A DNA stretch of 64,000 nucleotides from Streptomyces globosus (GCF_003325375.1 NZ_CP030862.1:3537501-3601500), one strand, 5' to 3'; positions 49,171 through 59,212 are shown, counted from the first letter of the stretch. Translations and numbers: made by a program. Notes: generated by a model not told the origin, from the sequence alone.

Positions 49171-50009
49171 CTAGTGGTCGATCGGGTGACAGGAGTGACG
49201 CTGTCGAGGGCGTCGGTGTGGCGGCTGCTGACCGGCCGGCTCGGATGGAGTCTGCAGCGGCCCGAACGGCGGGCGGTCGAGAGGGACGAATCCGAGATCG
49301 CCCGCTGGATCGTGCACGAGTGGCCGCGCATCAAAAAGGGGCCGTGAACACACATGCCTGGATCGTCTTCCTCGACGAATCAGGTGTCTCGCTGCTGCCG
49401 CAGGTCCGCCGCACCTACGCACCCCGCGGCCGCACACCTCTCCTGCGGCACCGGCTGAACTGGAAACGCGCCTCGATGGCCGGCGCCCTCGGCTACCACG
49501 CCGCCGATCCCCATCGCGGTCCTCGGTTGTGCTTCCACCTCAAGCCCGGCAGCTACGACACCCCCGCTCTCATCGAGGTCCTGGAGCAGATGAAGGTGTT
49601 CTACCGCGGGGAGCAGGTGGTGCTGGTACGGGACGGGCTGTCCGCTCATTGGAGCCGGGCGATGCGGGCCTGGGTCGCCGAGCAGGACTGGCTCACCCTG
49701 GAGCGATTACCGGCTTACGCGCCTGAGCTGAACCCGGTGGAACTGCTGTGGTCCTCGCTCAAGAAGCGTGAGCTCGCCAACCTCGCCGGCGACCACCTCG
49801 CCGATGTCGCCGACGCCACCGAACAGGGCATCCGCCGGATCAACGACAACCCTCGATTGCCCTGGTCCTTCCTTGCCCACACCGGCCTCGCCCTCCACCC
49901 ACCAGCCCCACAGAACTAACGAAAAGATCAGTCAGGCCCCGGGCGCGGGGTGGGTGAAGTCGGGGCGAAGCCCACCCGGTACCTGGCGCTGGCCGAGATA
50001 CTGGCCGCC

Positions 50010-50549
50010 ATGACGAACACCCCTGCCACACCCGCCCCGTTCTCCCGGATCAAGATCCGGACCGGGGCGCTGGTGTTCTGCGGCGACGACGTCGCCCTCA
50101 TCCGCCGCGACCGCGCCGACTCCACCCACTACACCCCGCCCGGCGGCAACGTCGAGGACGGCGAAGACCTCGACGTTGCCCTCGCCCGTGAACTCGCCGA
50201 GGAACTCGGCCTGGACACGGCGCTCGCCGAAGGCGGAGACCTGCTGTGGGTCGTCGACCAGTGCGTCACCCGGCCCGGCCCGACTCCGCCCCCGCGCAAG
50301 CTCCACCTGATCTACCGCTTCCACATCAGCCCCGACGTCCGCGCGACGCTCGCCGAGCAGGAGCTGGACGAGCTGCCCGACGGCAGCCACGAAGTCGGCG
50401 TGATCGAGTGGATCGACTACCGCAAGACTGCCGAACTGCCGATCTTCCCGCCCATCGGCTCCGCCCTCGCCGCCCTCGCCGGCCCCCGTGCCGCCGTCGC
50501 CAACGCCGCCCTGGACGCCGTCACCGACGCGAACTACACCTGGGTCTGA
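50010..50549 (+). CDS. NUDIX hydrolase
   Basis: 179 residues from the ATG at 50010. A GTG at 49950 gives 20 more residues (GEVGAKPTRYLALAEILAA), which may be a leftover of the region cut by the adjacent IS630 end. The Nudix box is complete: GGNVEDGEDLDVALARELAEELGL (G-x5-E-x7-REUxEExGU). The preceding DDVALIRRDRADSTHYTPPGG is typical. Substrates are nucleoside diphosphate derivatives; none can be specified. No good ribosome site remains upstream, probably because the IS inserted 78 bp before the start. Confidence 0.88.
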   Translation: MTNTPATPAPFSRIKIRTGALVFCGDDVALIRRDRADSTHYTPPGGNVEDGEDLDVALARELAEELGLDTALAEGGDLLWVVDQCVTRPGPTPPPRKLHLIYRFHISPDVRATLAEQELDELPDGSHEVGVIEWIDYRKTAELPIFPPIGSALAALAGPRAAVANAALDAVTDANYTWV

Positions 50550-50565
50550 CCGCCGAAGCGAGCAC

Positions 50566-50787
50566 ATGGGCAAGCACCGCCGACCCGGCCCCCCGAACCA
50601 GCCGTACCGCGCCGTTCCGCGCGTGAACGCCGACGACCCGCTAGCCGCGTACAACAAGCGCAGGCGCCCGCCGATGGACGTCTACCGCCGTCACCGGCCC
50701 GTGCACGGCGGCGCCGGCCACCTCCGGCGGGACTGTAAATCGTTCGGTGTAACTCCCGATCAAGGAAGGTGCACCGATGGCCAGTGA
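50566..50787 (+). pseudogene. small basic ORF truncated by the IS256-type element
   Basis: MGKHRRPGPPNQPYRAVPRVNADDPLAAYNKRRRPPMDVYRRHRP continues into the IS end at 50731 and stops inside it. The codon pattern is plausible and it begins 16 bp after the NUDIX stop. The native 3' end is missing. Confidence 0.45.
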
Positions 50788-52100
50788 GAACGTGATCGAG
50801 GCCGTCGAGGCGGCTGCGCGGCAGCGGGCCAGGGCGGTGGACGGCCGGCTGATTGATGAGCTGGTGTCCCGGGCTCAGGCCGAGGGCGTGCAGTTGACCG
50901 GTGAGGGCGGGCTGCTGCAGTAGTTGACGAAGCGGCTGCTGGAGTCTGCTCTGGAGGGTGGGATCACCGACCATCTCGGCTATGACAAGCACGACCCGGC
51001 GGGGAAGAACGGCGGCAACTCCCGCAACGGCACCCGCGCGAAGACCGTCCTGACCGAGGTCGGGCCGGTGGAGATATCCGTGCTCCGCGATCGCGGCGGA
51101 TCGTTCGAGCCGAAGATCGTCAAGAAGCGGCAGAAGCGCCTGACGGGCGTGGACGAGATGGTCATATCGCTGTCCGCGAAGGGCCTGACCACGGGCGAGG
51201 TCCAGGCCCACCTCGCGGAGGTCTATGGCGCCGAGGTCTCCCGCCAGACGATCTCCACGATCACCGACAAGGTCATGGACGGCATGGCCGAATGGCAGAG
51301 CCGGCCCCTGGACGGCGTCTATCCGGTGGTGTTGATCGATGCGGTCCACGTGAAGATCCGTGACGGAGCCGTCGCCAACCGGCCTGTCTGCGTCGCCCTG
51401 GCCGTCACCGTCGAAGGCCGCCGCGACATCCTGGGGCTGTGGGCCGGCGACGGCGGCGAGGGCGCCAAGCGCTGGATGCACATCCTCACCGAGATCAAGA
51501 ACCACGGCGTGAACGATGTCCTCATGCTCGTCTGCGACGGCCTGAAGGGCCTGCCCGACGCGGTCGAGACCGTCTGGCCGAGGACGATCGTGCAGACCTG
51601 CGTGGTCCACCTGCTGCGGAACTCCTTCCGCTATGCGGCCCGCCAGGACTGGGACAAGATCGCCAAGCTCCTCAAGCCCGTCTACACGGCGGCGACCGAG
51701 GAAGCCGCACTGGAGCGGTTCGCCGAGTTCGCCGACGCCTGGGGCCGCAAGTATCCGGCGATCGTGCGCCTGTGGGTGAACTCCTGGGAGGAGTTCACCC
51801 CGTTCCTCCGCTTTGACACCGAGATCCGCCGCATCGTCTGCACCACGAACGCGATCGAGTCCGTGAACGCCCGCATCCGACGGGCGGTCAAGGCCCGCGG
51901 GCACTTCCCGAACGAGACCGCCGCCCTGAAGTGCGTCTACATGGCGATCATGTCGCTCGACCCCACCGGGAAGGGCCAGGCCCGCTGGACCATGCGCTGG
52001 AAGACCGCTCTGAACGCCTTCGACATCACCTTCGACGGCTGGCTTTCCGCAGTCCGTCACTAACCCCAACCACCCCCGTTACACCGTTCGATTGACAGAC
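50731..52100 (+). mobile_element. IS256-type element (1370 bp)
   Basis: Terminal inverted repeats 50731-50753 and 52078-52100 match at 19 of 23 positions (right end on its own strand: GTCTGTCAATCGAACGGTGT). The size is normal for IS256. No 8-9-bp target duplication is visible. The right-end sequence reappears in the 107-bp element at 60743-60849. Confidence 0.85.
50777..52063 (+). pseudogene. IS256 family transposase with premature stop
   Basis: ATG at 50777 reads MASENVIEAVEAAARQRARA and on to TGEGGLLQ, then TAG at 50921-50923, then LTKRLLESALEGGITDHLGYDKHDPAGKNGGNSRNG. Relatives have Gln here (CAG to TAG). The rest is intact with the DDE residues in VVLIDAVHVKIRDG, VCDGLKGLPDAVETVWP and CTTNAIESVNARIRRAVKARG. 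Restart at the TTG of 50924 could give a shortened product without the first 49 residues. Confidence 0.85.
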
Positions 52101-52136
52101 CCGTCTGGGATGGCCGGCCCGAGGCCGAGGAGGGGC

Positions 52137-52367
52137 ATGGTGGCTGGGAGGAGAAGGCGGAAGATCGACTATGAGTCGGTCACCGGCGATGTGGCGGTGT
52201 GGGGTACGGGTTGCTCTGGGGACTTGATCCGGCTGGGCCGCCCCTGGGTGTGGCGGGTACGGGTGTGCTGTGCGGGGAGGGCTGAGGTCGAGAGGGTGAC
52301 CCGGTCGGAGGGTACGGCGCACGGGGTGAAGCGGTACAGGATCGATTTCTGGCCGAAGGCGGGCTGA
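52137..52367 (+). CDS. small hypothetical protein
   Basis: 76 residues; the ATG at 52137 is preceded by GAGGAGG. Basic N-terminus (MVAGRRRRKIDYESVTGDVAVWG), two Cys in VWRVRVCCAGR and a beta-rich profile ending YRIDFWPKAG. Unrecognised, but codon use and ribosome site support it. It starts 37 bp after the IS256 end. Confidence 0.5.
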   Translation: MVAGRRRRKIDYESVTGDVAVWGTGCSGDLIRLGRPWVWRVRVCCAGRAEVERVTRSEGTAHGVKRYRIDFWPKAG

Positions 52368-52414
52368 GCGGCGGGGCGGGCCCGCGTGGGCGGACCCGCC
52401 CCGCCGCGTGTGCA

Positions 52415-52500
52415 TCAGGTGATCTTCACGATGAACCCGTCCTCGAGTCCGTCGATGATCCGGTTGTTGTTGTAGAAGCCCCGGTCGGCACCGGGGCCCG
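52415..52500 (-). other. C-terminal coding remnant
   Basis: The minus strand reads PGADRGFYNNNRIIDGLEDGFIVKIT and then a stop at 52415, a plausible protein end with no start. The source gene is not recognised and it runs into the Tn3 fragment region. Confidence 0.3.
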
Positions 52501-52534
52501 GCAGTCGTGTTGATCGATTGGCTGGAGGTCCGGG

Positions 52535-52705
52535 GTGCCGATCGAGTCTTTGACGGATGAGCAGGCTGCCGCGTATGCGGCGTTCCGTGGGGCGCCGTCC
52601 CGTACGGAGCTGGAGCGGTTCGTCTTCCTGGACGACGCGGACCGGGAGCTGATCGAAAGCAGTCAGGTGCGGCGGCCCCTGCGGCCGCCGCCCGCAGATC
52701 AGTAG
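52535..52705 (+). pseudogene. Tn3-family transposase N-terminal fragment (DUF4158-like)
   Basis: GTG at 52535 after GGAGG encodes 56 residues: PIESLTDEQAAAYAAFRGAPSRTELERFVFLDDADRELIESSQ. This is the opening of Tn3-type transposases. It then diverges and stops where the next gene ends (7-bp overlap). The remaining ~930 residues are missing. Confidence 0.65.
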
Positions 52706-54399
52706 GCGTCGTACTCGCCGAACCAGTCGACGATGTAGTGGACCTCCCGGCTGCTCTGGTTCCAGAGGTCGATGACGCCGTAGGGGCCGGTCTTGGCCTG
52801 GACCAGGTTGGAGACGTCCTTGCCCGCCGTCCAGTTCAGCGCGGAGGTGGTGGGGCGAGGCGGCTTGACCGCGTACCCGTACTGGTACGCGTGGGCCGAG
52901 TTCGGGTCGGGAGCGACGGAGAGGTGTCCCGCTCCGGTCGTGCTGGCGACGGTGACGTTCGTGACGTAGGCCTCGATGGGGAGGTCGTAGCGGTTCCCCG
53001 AATTCAGGTGCAGGGCGTAGTAACCGCCGGCGAAACAGGGCCAGGTGTTGGGAGGCAGGCCCCTGGTGTCAATGTGACGGAACGGGCCGCCTTCCGCCGG
53101 GAGGCCGAGCCGCCACGTGGCGAAGGCAGCCTTGCTGCCGGCACCGTAGTAGCCGACGACGTCGATAATCACGTCGGTCCCGGCCCAGGCCCCGTTGCGG
53201 ACGTTGATCTTTCCGTCGGCGCCGACGGGGACGATGACCGAGTTGGCGACAGTCTGTCCGGCAGTGAAGTTCAGGCTGGAGGTGGACGGGGCCGCCTGGC
53301 CGCTCGGGAAAACCGTCAGGTGGCCCGTCTCCCGGGGGTTGGTGACAGTCACGTTGAGCGCCACAGCAGTCGCGCCGGCAGGGATACCGCTGCGGCCGGT
53401 GATCTGGACCCCGAAGGTGTCCTGTCCGGCGACCTGCCCGCGCGCCGCGCCGAGGCCTTCGCGGGTGTCGACGAAGCGGACCGGGTTCAGCGAGGTGTAG
53501 CCGTCGGCGGCCGCACGGTCGAAGTAGCCGGTCACGTCCGCGATCAGGTCCACGGCGTTCCAGCCGCCGTTGTACAGCTCGATGTACCCGTCCTTGCCGA
53601 CGGGTACGATCACCTGGTTCGGGATGGTCTGCCCGGCGGTGTAGTTCACGTTCGAGGTCTTCGGCCTGTCCCTGCCCGAGGGGTAGACACTGACGTGCCC
53701 TCCGGCGGTGGCATTGGTCGCCGTGACGTTGAGGACGACCGCGGTGACGCCGGCCGGGACCTTCGCGTTGCCCGCGATCTTCAGCCGGACCGGCGTGTAC
53801 GCCCCGACCTTCGACCGGGCCGCGCCGATACCGGCCCGGGTGTCGAGCAGCCGGGTGGGAGCGTGCGGAGCGAAGAAGGAACCCGGCGTCGTGAACGGGA
53901 GCCGGTTGACCGCCTGGACGTTGTTCACGGTGTCCGTGGCCGTCACGGTGACGGTGTAGTCGCCGGGCCGGGGGTAGGTGTGCCTGACGTCGTACAGGAT
54001 CTGACCGCCGGTGACGGTGGCCGTGTGCGTCGTGCCGTCGCCCCAGGCGATGGTGACCTCGTGGGGGACGGGCGCCCCTTGGTAGAGGTTGACGCCGAAG
54101 GAGATGCTGCGGGCGGTCCTGGCATCGCCCCACATAAGGAGTTCGAGGTTCGAAGCGTCGGCGGAGGCCTGTGTCGAGCCGCCCTCCGCCGCGCTGGAAG
54201 GCAGGACCGTACGGACCGTGTTCTCGCCCGGACTGCGGAAGGTTCCGGACTCGGCGGCCGCCGCCTCGTCAGGAGCGGACTCGGGGGGCGGTGCGGAAAC
54301 CCCAGGCGCCGCAGGACCGGCGGCCTGCGCCGCGCCCGGTATGAGACCGACGCCGACCGCGAGAGCGGCAGCTGAGACAACGAGTCGGCGACTGCGCAC
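52699..54399 (-). CDS. large secreted PKD and repeat-domain protein
   Basis: 566 residues from the GTG at 54399 (an ATG at 54474 would add 25). The signal peptide is SRRLVVSAAALAVGVGLIPGAAQA. Residues ~75-180 form a PKD domain (VTIAWGDGTTHTATVTGG, VRHTYPRPGDYTVTVTATD). Two copies of a ~125-residue module with P-T/V-R-L/F-L/V-DTR-x-G-x-G openings follow (APTRLLDTRAGIGAARS; NPVRFVDTREGLGAARG), each with AVVLNVTATN-, YTAGQTIPNQVIVPVG- and DVTGYF-type strands. A third divergent copy closes the protein. Such modules occur in actinobacterial surface or wall-associated proteins. No anchor is seen. Confidence 0.82.
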   Translation of the reverse strand: MRSRRLVVSAAALAVGVGLIPGAAQAAGPAAPGVSAPPPESAPDEAAAAESGTFRSPGENTVRTVLPSSAAEGGSTQASADASNLELLMWGDARTARSISFGVNLYQGAPVPHEVTIAWGDGTTHTATVTGGQILYDVRHTYPRPGDYTVTVTATDTVNNVQAVNRLPFTTPGSFFAPHAPTRLLDTRAGIGAARSKVGAYTPVRLKIAGNAKVPAGVTAVVLNVTATNATAGGHVSVYPSGRDRPKTSNVNYTAGQTIPNQVIVPVGKDGYIELYNGGWNAVDLIADVTGYFDRAAADGYTSLNPVRFVDTREGLGAARGQVAGQDTFGVQITGRSGIPAGATAVALNVTVTNPRETGHLTVFPSGQAAPSTSSLNFTAGQTVANSVIVPVGADGKINVRNGAWAGTDVIIDVVGYYGAGSKAAFATWRLGLPAEGGPFRHIDTRGLPPNTWPCFAGGYYALHLNSGNRYDLPIEAYVTNVTVASTTGAGHLSVAPDPNSAHAYQYGYAVKPPRPTTSALNWTAGKDVSNLVQAKTGPYGVIDLWNQSSREVHYIVDWFGEYDAY

Positions 54400-54474
54400 C
54401 GGCCCCCCAATTCTGTTGCTGATTGAACGAGTTCGAAAGCCCGCCCAGCGTACCGATCGGAACGGACATGTCAT

Positions 54475-54797
54475 ACGCCTGACCAGGGCTGATCAGGGCA
54501 CGGTCTGATCACATCGGGGCTGGGGCGCCGCTCGGGCCGGGCGGGGCGCCAGACTGGTTGCTTTCGCGTGCCGTCAGGGCCAGGGCGAGCGCCGCGGAGG
54601 CGGTGACCGCGATGCAGGAGACGGCGAAGGCGGCCCGGTGGCGGTGGGCGGCTCACGCGCTGCGGCGCGGGCTCCTCGTCGCGGCCGTCTTCTTGGCGTC
54701 CCGTCTTGCGCGGTGCTGCTGGTCTTCTGCTTGGCGGGGAGGTCGTGCACGGTGGCGGGTTCGCCGCGGGTGGCTTTCGCGTTCTTCTGCGCGGGTA
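54475..54797. other. unique flank left of the palindrome
   Basis: Between the PKD-protein start region and the left helicase arm. The minus strand just past the helicase stop reads on with Lys/Ala-rich codons, but no start or product is supported. This flank is not repeated on the right side, which fixes the outer limit of the inverted repeat. Confidence 0.5.
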
Positions 54798-57004
54798 TTA
54801 CGCCCAGTCGACGCCCAGTTTCGCGAGTGCGGCGAGTTGGTCGGTGGTGAGCTTGTCGCGTCGGCTCTTGGTGTTGGAGATCCACACGCCCAGCTTTACG
54901 ACGATCGGCTCTGTCTCGCCCTCGACCGCGATCTCCTCTTCGTGGGCCCTGGGGACGGGCCGGTGGGTGCCTTCCCGTTCTACCCACTGTGTGAGGGCTT
55001 CCAGGCCCCGCTGGAACGCTTGCTGTGCCTTGCTCGGCCCTTTCGCTCCGCGACTGGCCGCGGGGGCGGGAGACGGCTTCTGGTCGGGTTGTACGCCCAG
55101 CGCGGTCAGCCGTTCCTGCTGCTCGGGCAACAGCCGCACCCAGTTGGCCGATTGCTTTTGCTGCTGGAGCCATCGGCCGATGTCGTCGCCGTCGAAGACG
55201 ACGCCCGGCGCGATGTGGGGCAGGACGCCGTCGGCGTCGACCAGGTTGGCCAGGATCCGGTAGTGGCGCTGCCAGTCCAGCGGCCATGGGCAGTCCCAGT
55301 CCTCGTCGATCGCGGTCAGTTGCGCCGCGCGCTCGGCGGCTCGGTCCGGGTCTTTGCCCAGGCCGTTCTTCGCGCCTTTGCGGCGGAGGTTGGCCATGTG
55401 CTGCCCGATGGGCACCATTTCGTCGTCTTCGCCCCATATGGCGTCCTGGCGGGGTGCGAGGTGTCCGGTGGCCCGCCGGTAGGAGCGGAGCGCAGCGAGT
55501 TTGGCCTCCCAGGCTTCCTCGCCCGGTTCCCACACCATCCCGGCCTCTGGCGCGTCCAGCAGCTCCTTGCGCCGGTCCTCCAGCTCCCCGGCGCGCAGGG
55601 CTTTGCGCTGCTGGTGCACCCACCGCCCGAGGGGAAGTTCTTGGTGACGCCGACCTCGGTCTCGGTGTCGTACGGGACGGCGTACAGGCCGGTGATTCCG
55701 TTCTCGGCCCGCCAGCGGATCAGGGCCTGGTAGCCCTCCAGCCACACCAGGGATTCGGGCCGGTAGACGCGGGTGCGCAGGAACGCGGCGATGGTGGCGG
55801 CGTCGCGCGGGCTGGAGAAGTGGAGCAGCGCCGACTCGGCCGCGGCGTCGGCGCTGTCCTCCTGGTCCTCGCCCTCGGTGCCGGTGCCGACGATCTGGCC
55901 GCCCTCGTCGCGCCGGACGTGGATCTTGCGCTTGCCGCTGGTGAGGGCGCGGGAGGCGAGCTGCTCGACCAGACGGTCGTCATGCGAGCGCAGGCCCTGG
56001 AGGACCGCTACAAGGGGGCGGAAGCTGGCGCTGGCGACCATGTCTTTGGGGTCCTCGCCGGGCTCCAGGAAGACCGGCACGATGATGCGGGCGATCTTCG
56101 TGGAGCCGTCCTTGTTGAGCCGGAGTGCGCGGCCGATGTTCTGGACGATCTCTACCTGGGAGCCGCGGGTGTCGGCGAAGCAGATGGCTTCGACGCCGCG
56201 TTCGCCGGTGATGTCGACGCCTTCGCCGAGGACGCGTACGGAGGCGAGGAACGCCCTGTGTACGCGCCGGTTGTGGGCGTCGATGCCGCCTGCGAACTGG
56301 CGCAGGACCTCGCGCCGCTCGGTGACGAGGTGGTCCCCGCACAGCCACGCCGACCACACCCGGTCCGGCGGAACGTGGCGCCCGGCCTCCAGCTCGTAGA
56401 ACTCCGCGTCGATCGACGACTTCGGCAGCTTCTCCGCGGCCGCCAGATCGGCGTCGGAGGCGTCGGTGACGTAGAGCTCGGCCGCCGTCTCGGGCAGCTT
56501 CGCGGCGAACGCGGCGGCTTCCTCGACCTTTTGGTGGAAGGTCAGGACGGTGCGCAGGTTGTACGCCGCGGCGTGCTCCAGGAGCGCGGTCTGCAGGAGC
56601 GCCAGGCGCCGGCCCCGCTGTGCCTCCTCGGACTCGCCCAGGACGGGGGAGGGGTCGCGGATCTCCAGGACGTCGATCTCGAATCCGGCAAGGATCCCCC
56701 GTTCGATCGCCTCGGATAGCCCGAGCTCGGCGATCCACGGGCCGTAGGTGCCGTTCGGGTCGTCGGCCATGCTTGCGATCTCCGCCTCCTGGCCGCCGGA
56801 GCCCTTCTGCGGCCGGGGTGCGGCGAGGATGCGCGGGGTGGCGGTGAGGTAGAGCCGGAAGTCGGCGGGGATGCGGGTGTTGTCGTGGATCGCCGCCCAG
56901 GGCCGGCCGAGGTCGCCGGCGGTGCCGTGGGCCTCGTCCACGATGGCGAGGTCGAAGCCGTCCATCTTCTGTCCGTACAGCCGCTCCCACCCGCAAGAGC
57001 GGCC
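54798..57004 (-). pseudogene. helicase-associated-domain helicase, left copy, 5'-truncated and frameshifted
   Basis: The copy starts at the palindrome centre, just before the DEAH box (FDLAIVDEAHGTAGD). Motif III (YLTATPR), the C-terminal RecA lobe (TLLTFHQ-like VLTFHQKVEEAA, LGEGVDITG, IVQNIGRALRLN) and helicase-associated repeats (WEAKLAALRSYRRATGHLAP; WQRHYRILANLVDADGVLP) follow. Walker A and the N-terminal lobe are missing. Near 55632 a C5 run is C4, shifting the frame at KNFP. The end is LAALAKLGVDWA. Intact relatives are large superfamily 2 helicases found near Streptomyces telomeres and on linear plasmids. Confidence 0.85.
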
Positions 57005-59212
57005 AGGCCGCTCTTGCGGGTGGGAGCGGCTGTACGGACAGAAGATGGACGGCTTCGACCTCGCCATCGTGGACGAGGCCCACGGCACCGCCGGCGACCT
57101 CGGCCGGCCCTGGGCGGCGATCCACGACAACACCCGCATCCCCGCCGACTTCCGGCTCTACCTCACCGCCACCCCGCGCATCCTCGCCGCACCCCGGCCG
57201 CAGAAGGGCTCCGGCGGCCAGGAGGCGGAGATCGCAAGCATGGCCGACGACCCGAACGGCACCTACGGCCCGTGGATCGCCGAGCTCGGGCTATCCGAGG
57301 CGATCGAACGGGGGATCCTTGCCGATTCGAGATCGACGTCCTGGAGATCCGCGACCCCTCCCCCGTCCTGGGCGAGTCCGAGGAGGCACAGCGGGGCCGG
57401 CGCCTGGCGCTCCTGCAGACCGCGCTCCTGGAGCACGCCGCGGCGTACAACCTGCGCACCGTCCTGACCTTCCACCAAAAGGTCGAGGAAGCCGCCGCGT
57501 TCGCCGCGAAGCTGCCCGAGACGGCGGCCGAGCTCTACGTCACCGACGCCTCCGACGCCGATCTGGCGGCCGCGGAGAAGCTGCCGAAGTCGTCGATCGA
57601 CGCGGAGTTCTACGAGCTGGAGGCCGGGCGCCACGTTCCGCCGGACCGGGTGTGGTCGGCGTGGCTGTGCGGGGACCACCTCGTCACCGAGCGGCGCGAG
57701 GTCCTGCGCCAGTTCGCAGGCGGCATCGACGCCCACAACCGGCGCGTACACAGGGCGTTCCTCGCCTCCGTACGCGTCCTCGGCGAAGGCGTCGACATCA
57801 CCGGCGAACGCGGCGTCGAAGCCATCTGCTTCGCCGACACCCGCGGCTCCCAGGTAGAGATCGTCCAGAACATCGGCCGCGCACTCCGGCTCAACAAGGA
57901 CGGCTCCACGAAGATCGCCCGCATCATCGTGCCGGTCTTCCTGGAGCCCGGCGAGGACCCCAAAGACATGGTCGCCAGCGCCAGCTTCCGCCCCCTTGTA
58001 GCGGTCCTCCAGGGCCTGCGCTCGCATGACGACCGTCTGGTCGAGCAGCTCGCCTCCCGCGCCCTCACCAGCGGCAAGCGCAAGATCCACGTCCGGCGCG
58101 ACGAGGGCGGCCAGATCGTCGGCACCGGCACCGAGGGCGAGGACCAGGAGGACAGCGCCGACGCCGCGGCCGAGTCGGCGCTGCTCCACTTCTCCAGCCC
58201 GCGCGACGCCGCCACCATCGCCGCGTTCCTGCGCACCCGCGTCTACCGGCCCGAATCCCTGGTGTGGCTGGAGGGCTACCAGGCCCTGATCCGCTGGCGG
58301 GCCGAGAACGGAATCACCGGCCTGTACGCCGTCCCGTACGACACCGAGACCGAGGTCGGCGTCACCAAGAACTTCCCCCTCGGGCGGTGGGTGCACCAGC
58401 AGCGCAAAGCCCTGCGCGCCGGGGAGCTGGAGGACCGGCGCAAGGAGCTGCTGGACGCGCCAGAGGCCGGGATGGTGTGGGAACCGGGCGAGGAAGCCTG
58501 GGAGGCCAAACTCGCTGCGCTCCGCTCCTACCGGCGGGCCACCGGACACCTCGCACCCCGCCAGGACGCCATATGGGGCGAAGACGACGAAATGGTGCCC
58601 ATCGGGCAGCACATGGCCAACCTCCGCCGCAAAGGCGCGAAGAACGGCCTGGGCAAAGACCCGGACCGAGCCGCCGAGCGCGCGGCGCAACTGACCGCGA
58701 TCGACGAGGACTGGGACTGCCCATGGCCGCTGGACTGGCAGCGCCACTACCGGATCCTGGCCAACCTGGTCGACGCCGACGGCGTCCTGCCCCACATCGC
58801 GCCGGGCGTCGTCTTCGACGGCGACGACATCGGCCGATGGCTCCAGCAGCAAAAGCAATCGGCCAACTGGGTGCGGCTGTTGCCCGAGCAGCAGGAACGG
58901 CTGACCGCGCTGGGCGTACAACCCGACCAGAAGCCGTCTCCCGCCCCCGCGGCCAGTCGCGGAGCGAAAGGGCCGAGCAAGGCACAGCAAGCGTTCCAGC
59001 GGGGCCTGGAAGCCCTCACACAGTGGGTAGAACGGGAAGGCACCCACCGGCCCGTCCCCAGGGCCCACGAAGAGGAGATCGCGGTCGAGGGCGAGACAGA
59101 GCCGATCGTCGTAAAGCTGGGCGTGTGGATCTCCAACACCAAGAGCCGACGCGACAAGCTCACCACCGACCAGCTCACCGCCCTCGCACAGCTGGGCGTC
59201 GACTGGGCGCGG
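54798..59212. repeat. giant inverted repeat (about 2.2 kb arms, one-base centre)
   Basis: The sequence is its own reverse complement around base 57005: GCAAGAGCGGCC, A, GGCCGCTCTTGC at the centre. Checked segments keep position sums of 114010, except a one-base offset between two indels (about 57327 in the right arm and 55632 in the left). Identity holds to about 54838/59172. The outermost ~40 bp are homologous but differ at several bases, and the flanks beyond are unrelated. Both arms encode the same helicase, read outward from the centre. Confidence 0.93.

Larger units (their letters stand above)
47877..49919 (+). pseudogene. IS630-type transposase, interrupted by IS982
   Basis: GTG at 47877: the HTH part RPQLAEARRVRAAELFDQGRSGAEIARMLGVSDESVRRWKRVWEEGG runs to TLERVGL at 48204. 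The gene resumes at 49171 (VVDRVTGVTLSRASVWRLLTGRLGWSLQRPERRAVERDE). At 49333-49341 (A5G4) the reading must slip -1 to enter the DDE part: WIVFLDESG, VVLVRDGLSAHW and LNPVELLWSSLKKRE. Many actinobacterial IS630 transposases use such slippage, so the A5G4 site may be functional. The insertion is what kills the gene. Confidence 0.85.
47819..49932 (+). mobile_element. IS630-type element carrying a nested IS982-type insertion
   Basis: Perfect 23-bp terminal inverted repeats (47819-47841 and 49910-49932, beginning ACTGATCTTTTCGTTAG) bound the element. Without the nested insertion and its duplication it is about 1.14 kb, normal for IS630. No TA duplication is visible: the left flank ends in TT or TA, but the right flank reads TC, so flanks may have rearranged. 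Confidence 0.88.

Noticed and set aside
56983..57027. Palindrome centre as a Streptomyces telomere
   Set aside because: The central sequence lacks the known CCCGCGGAGCGGG-type telomere start and reads through as helicase coding sequence on both sides.
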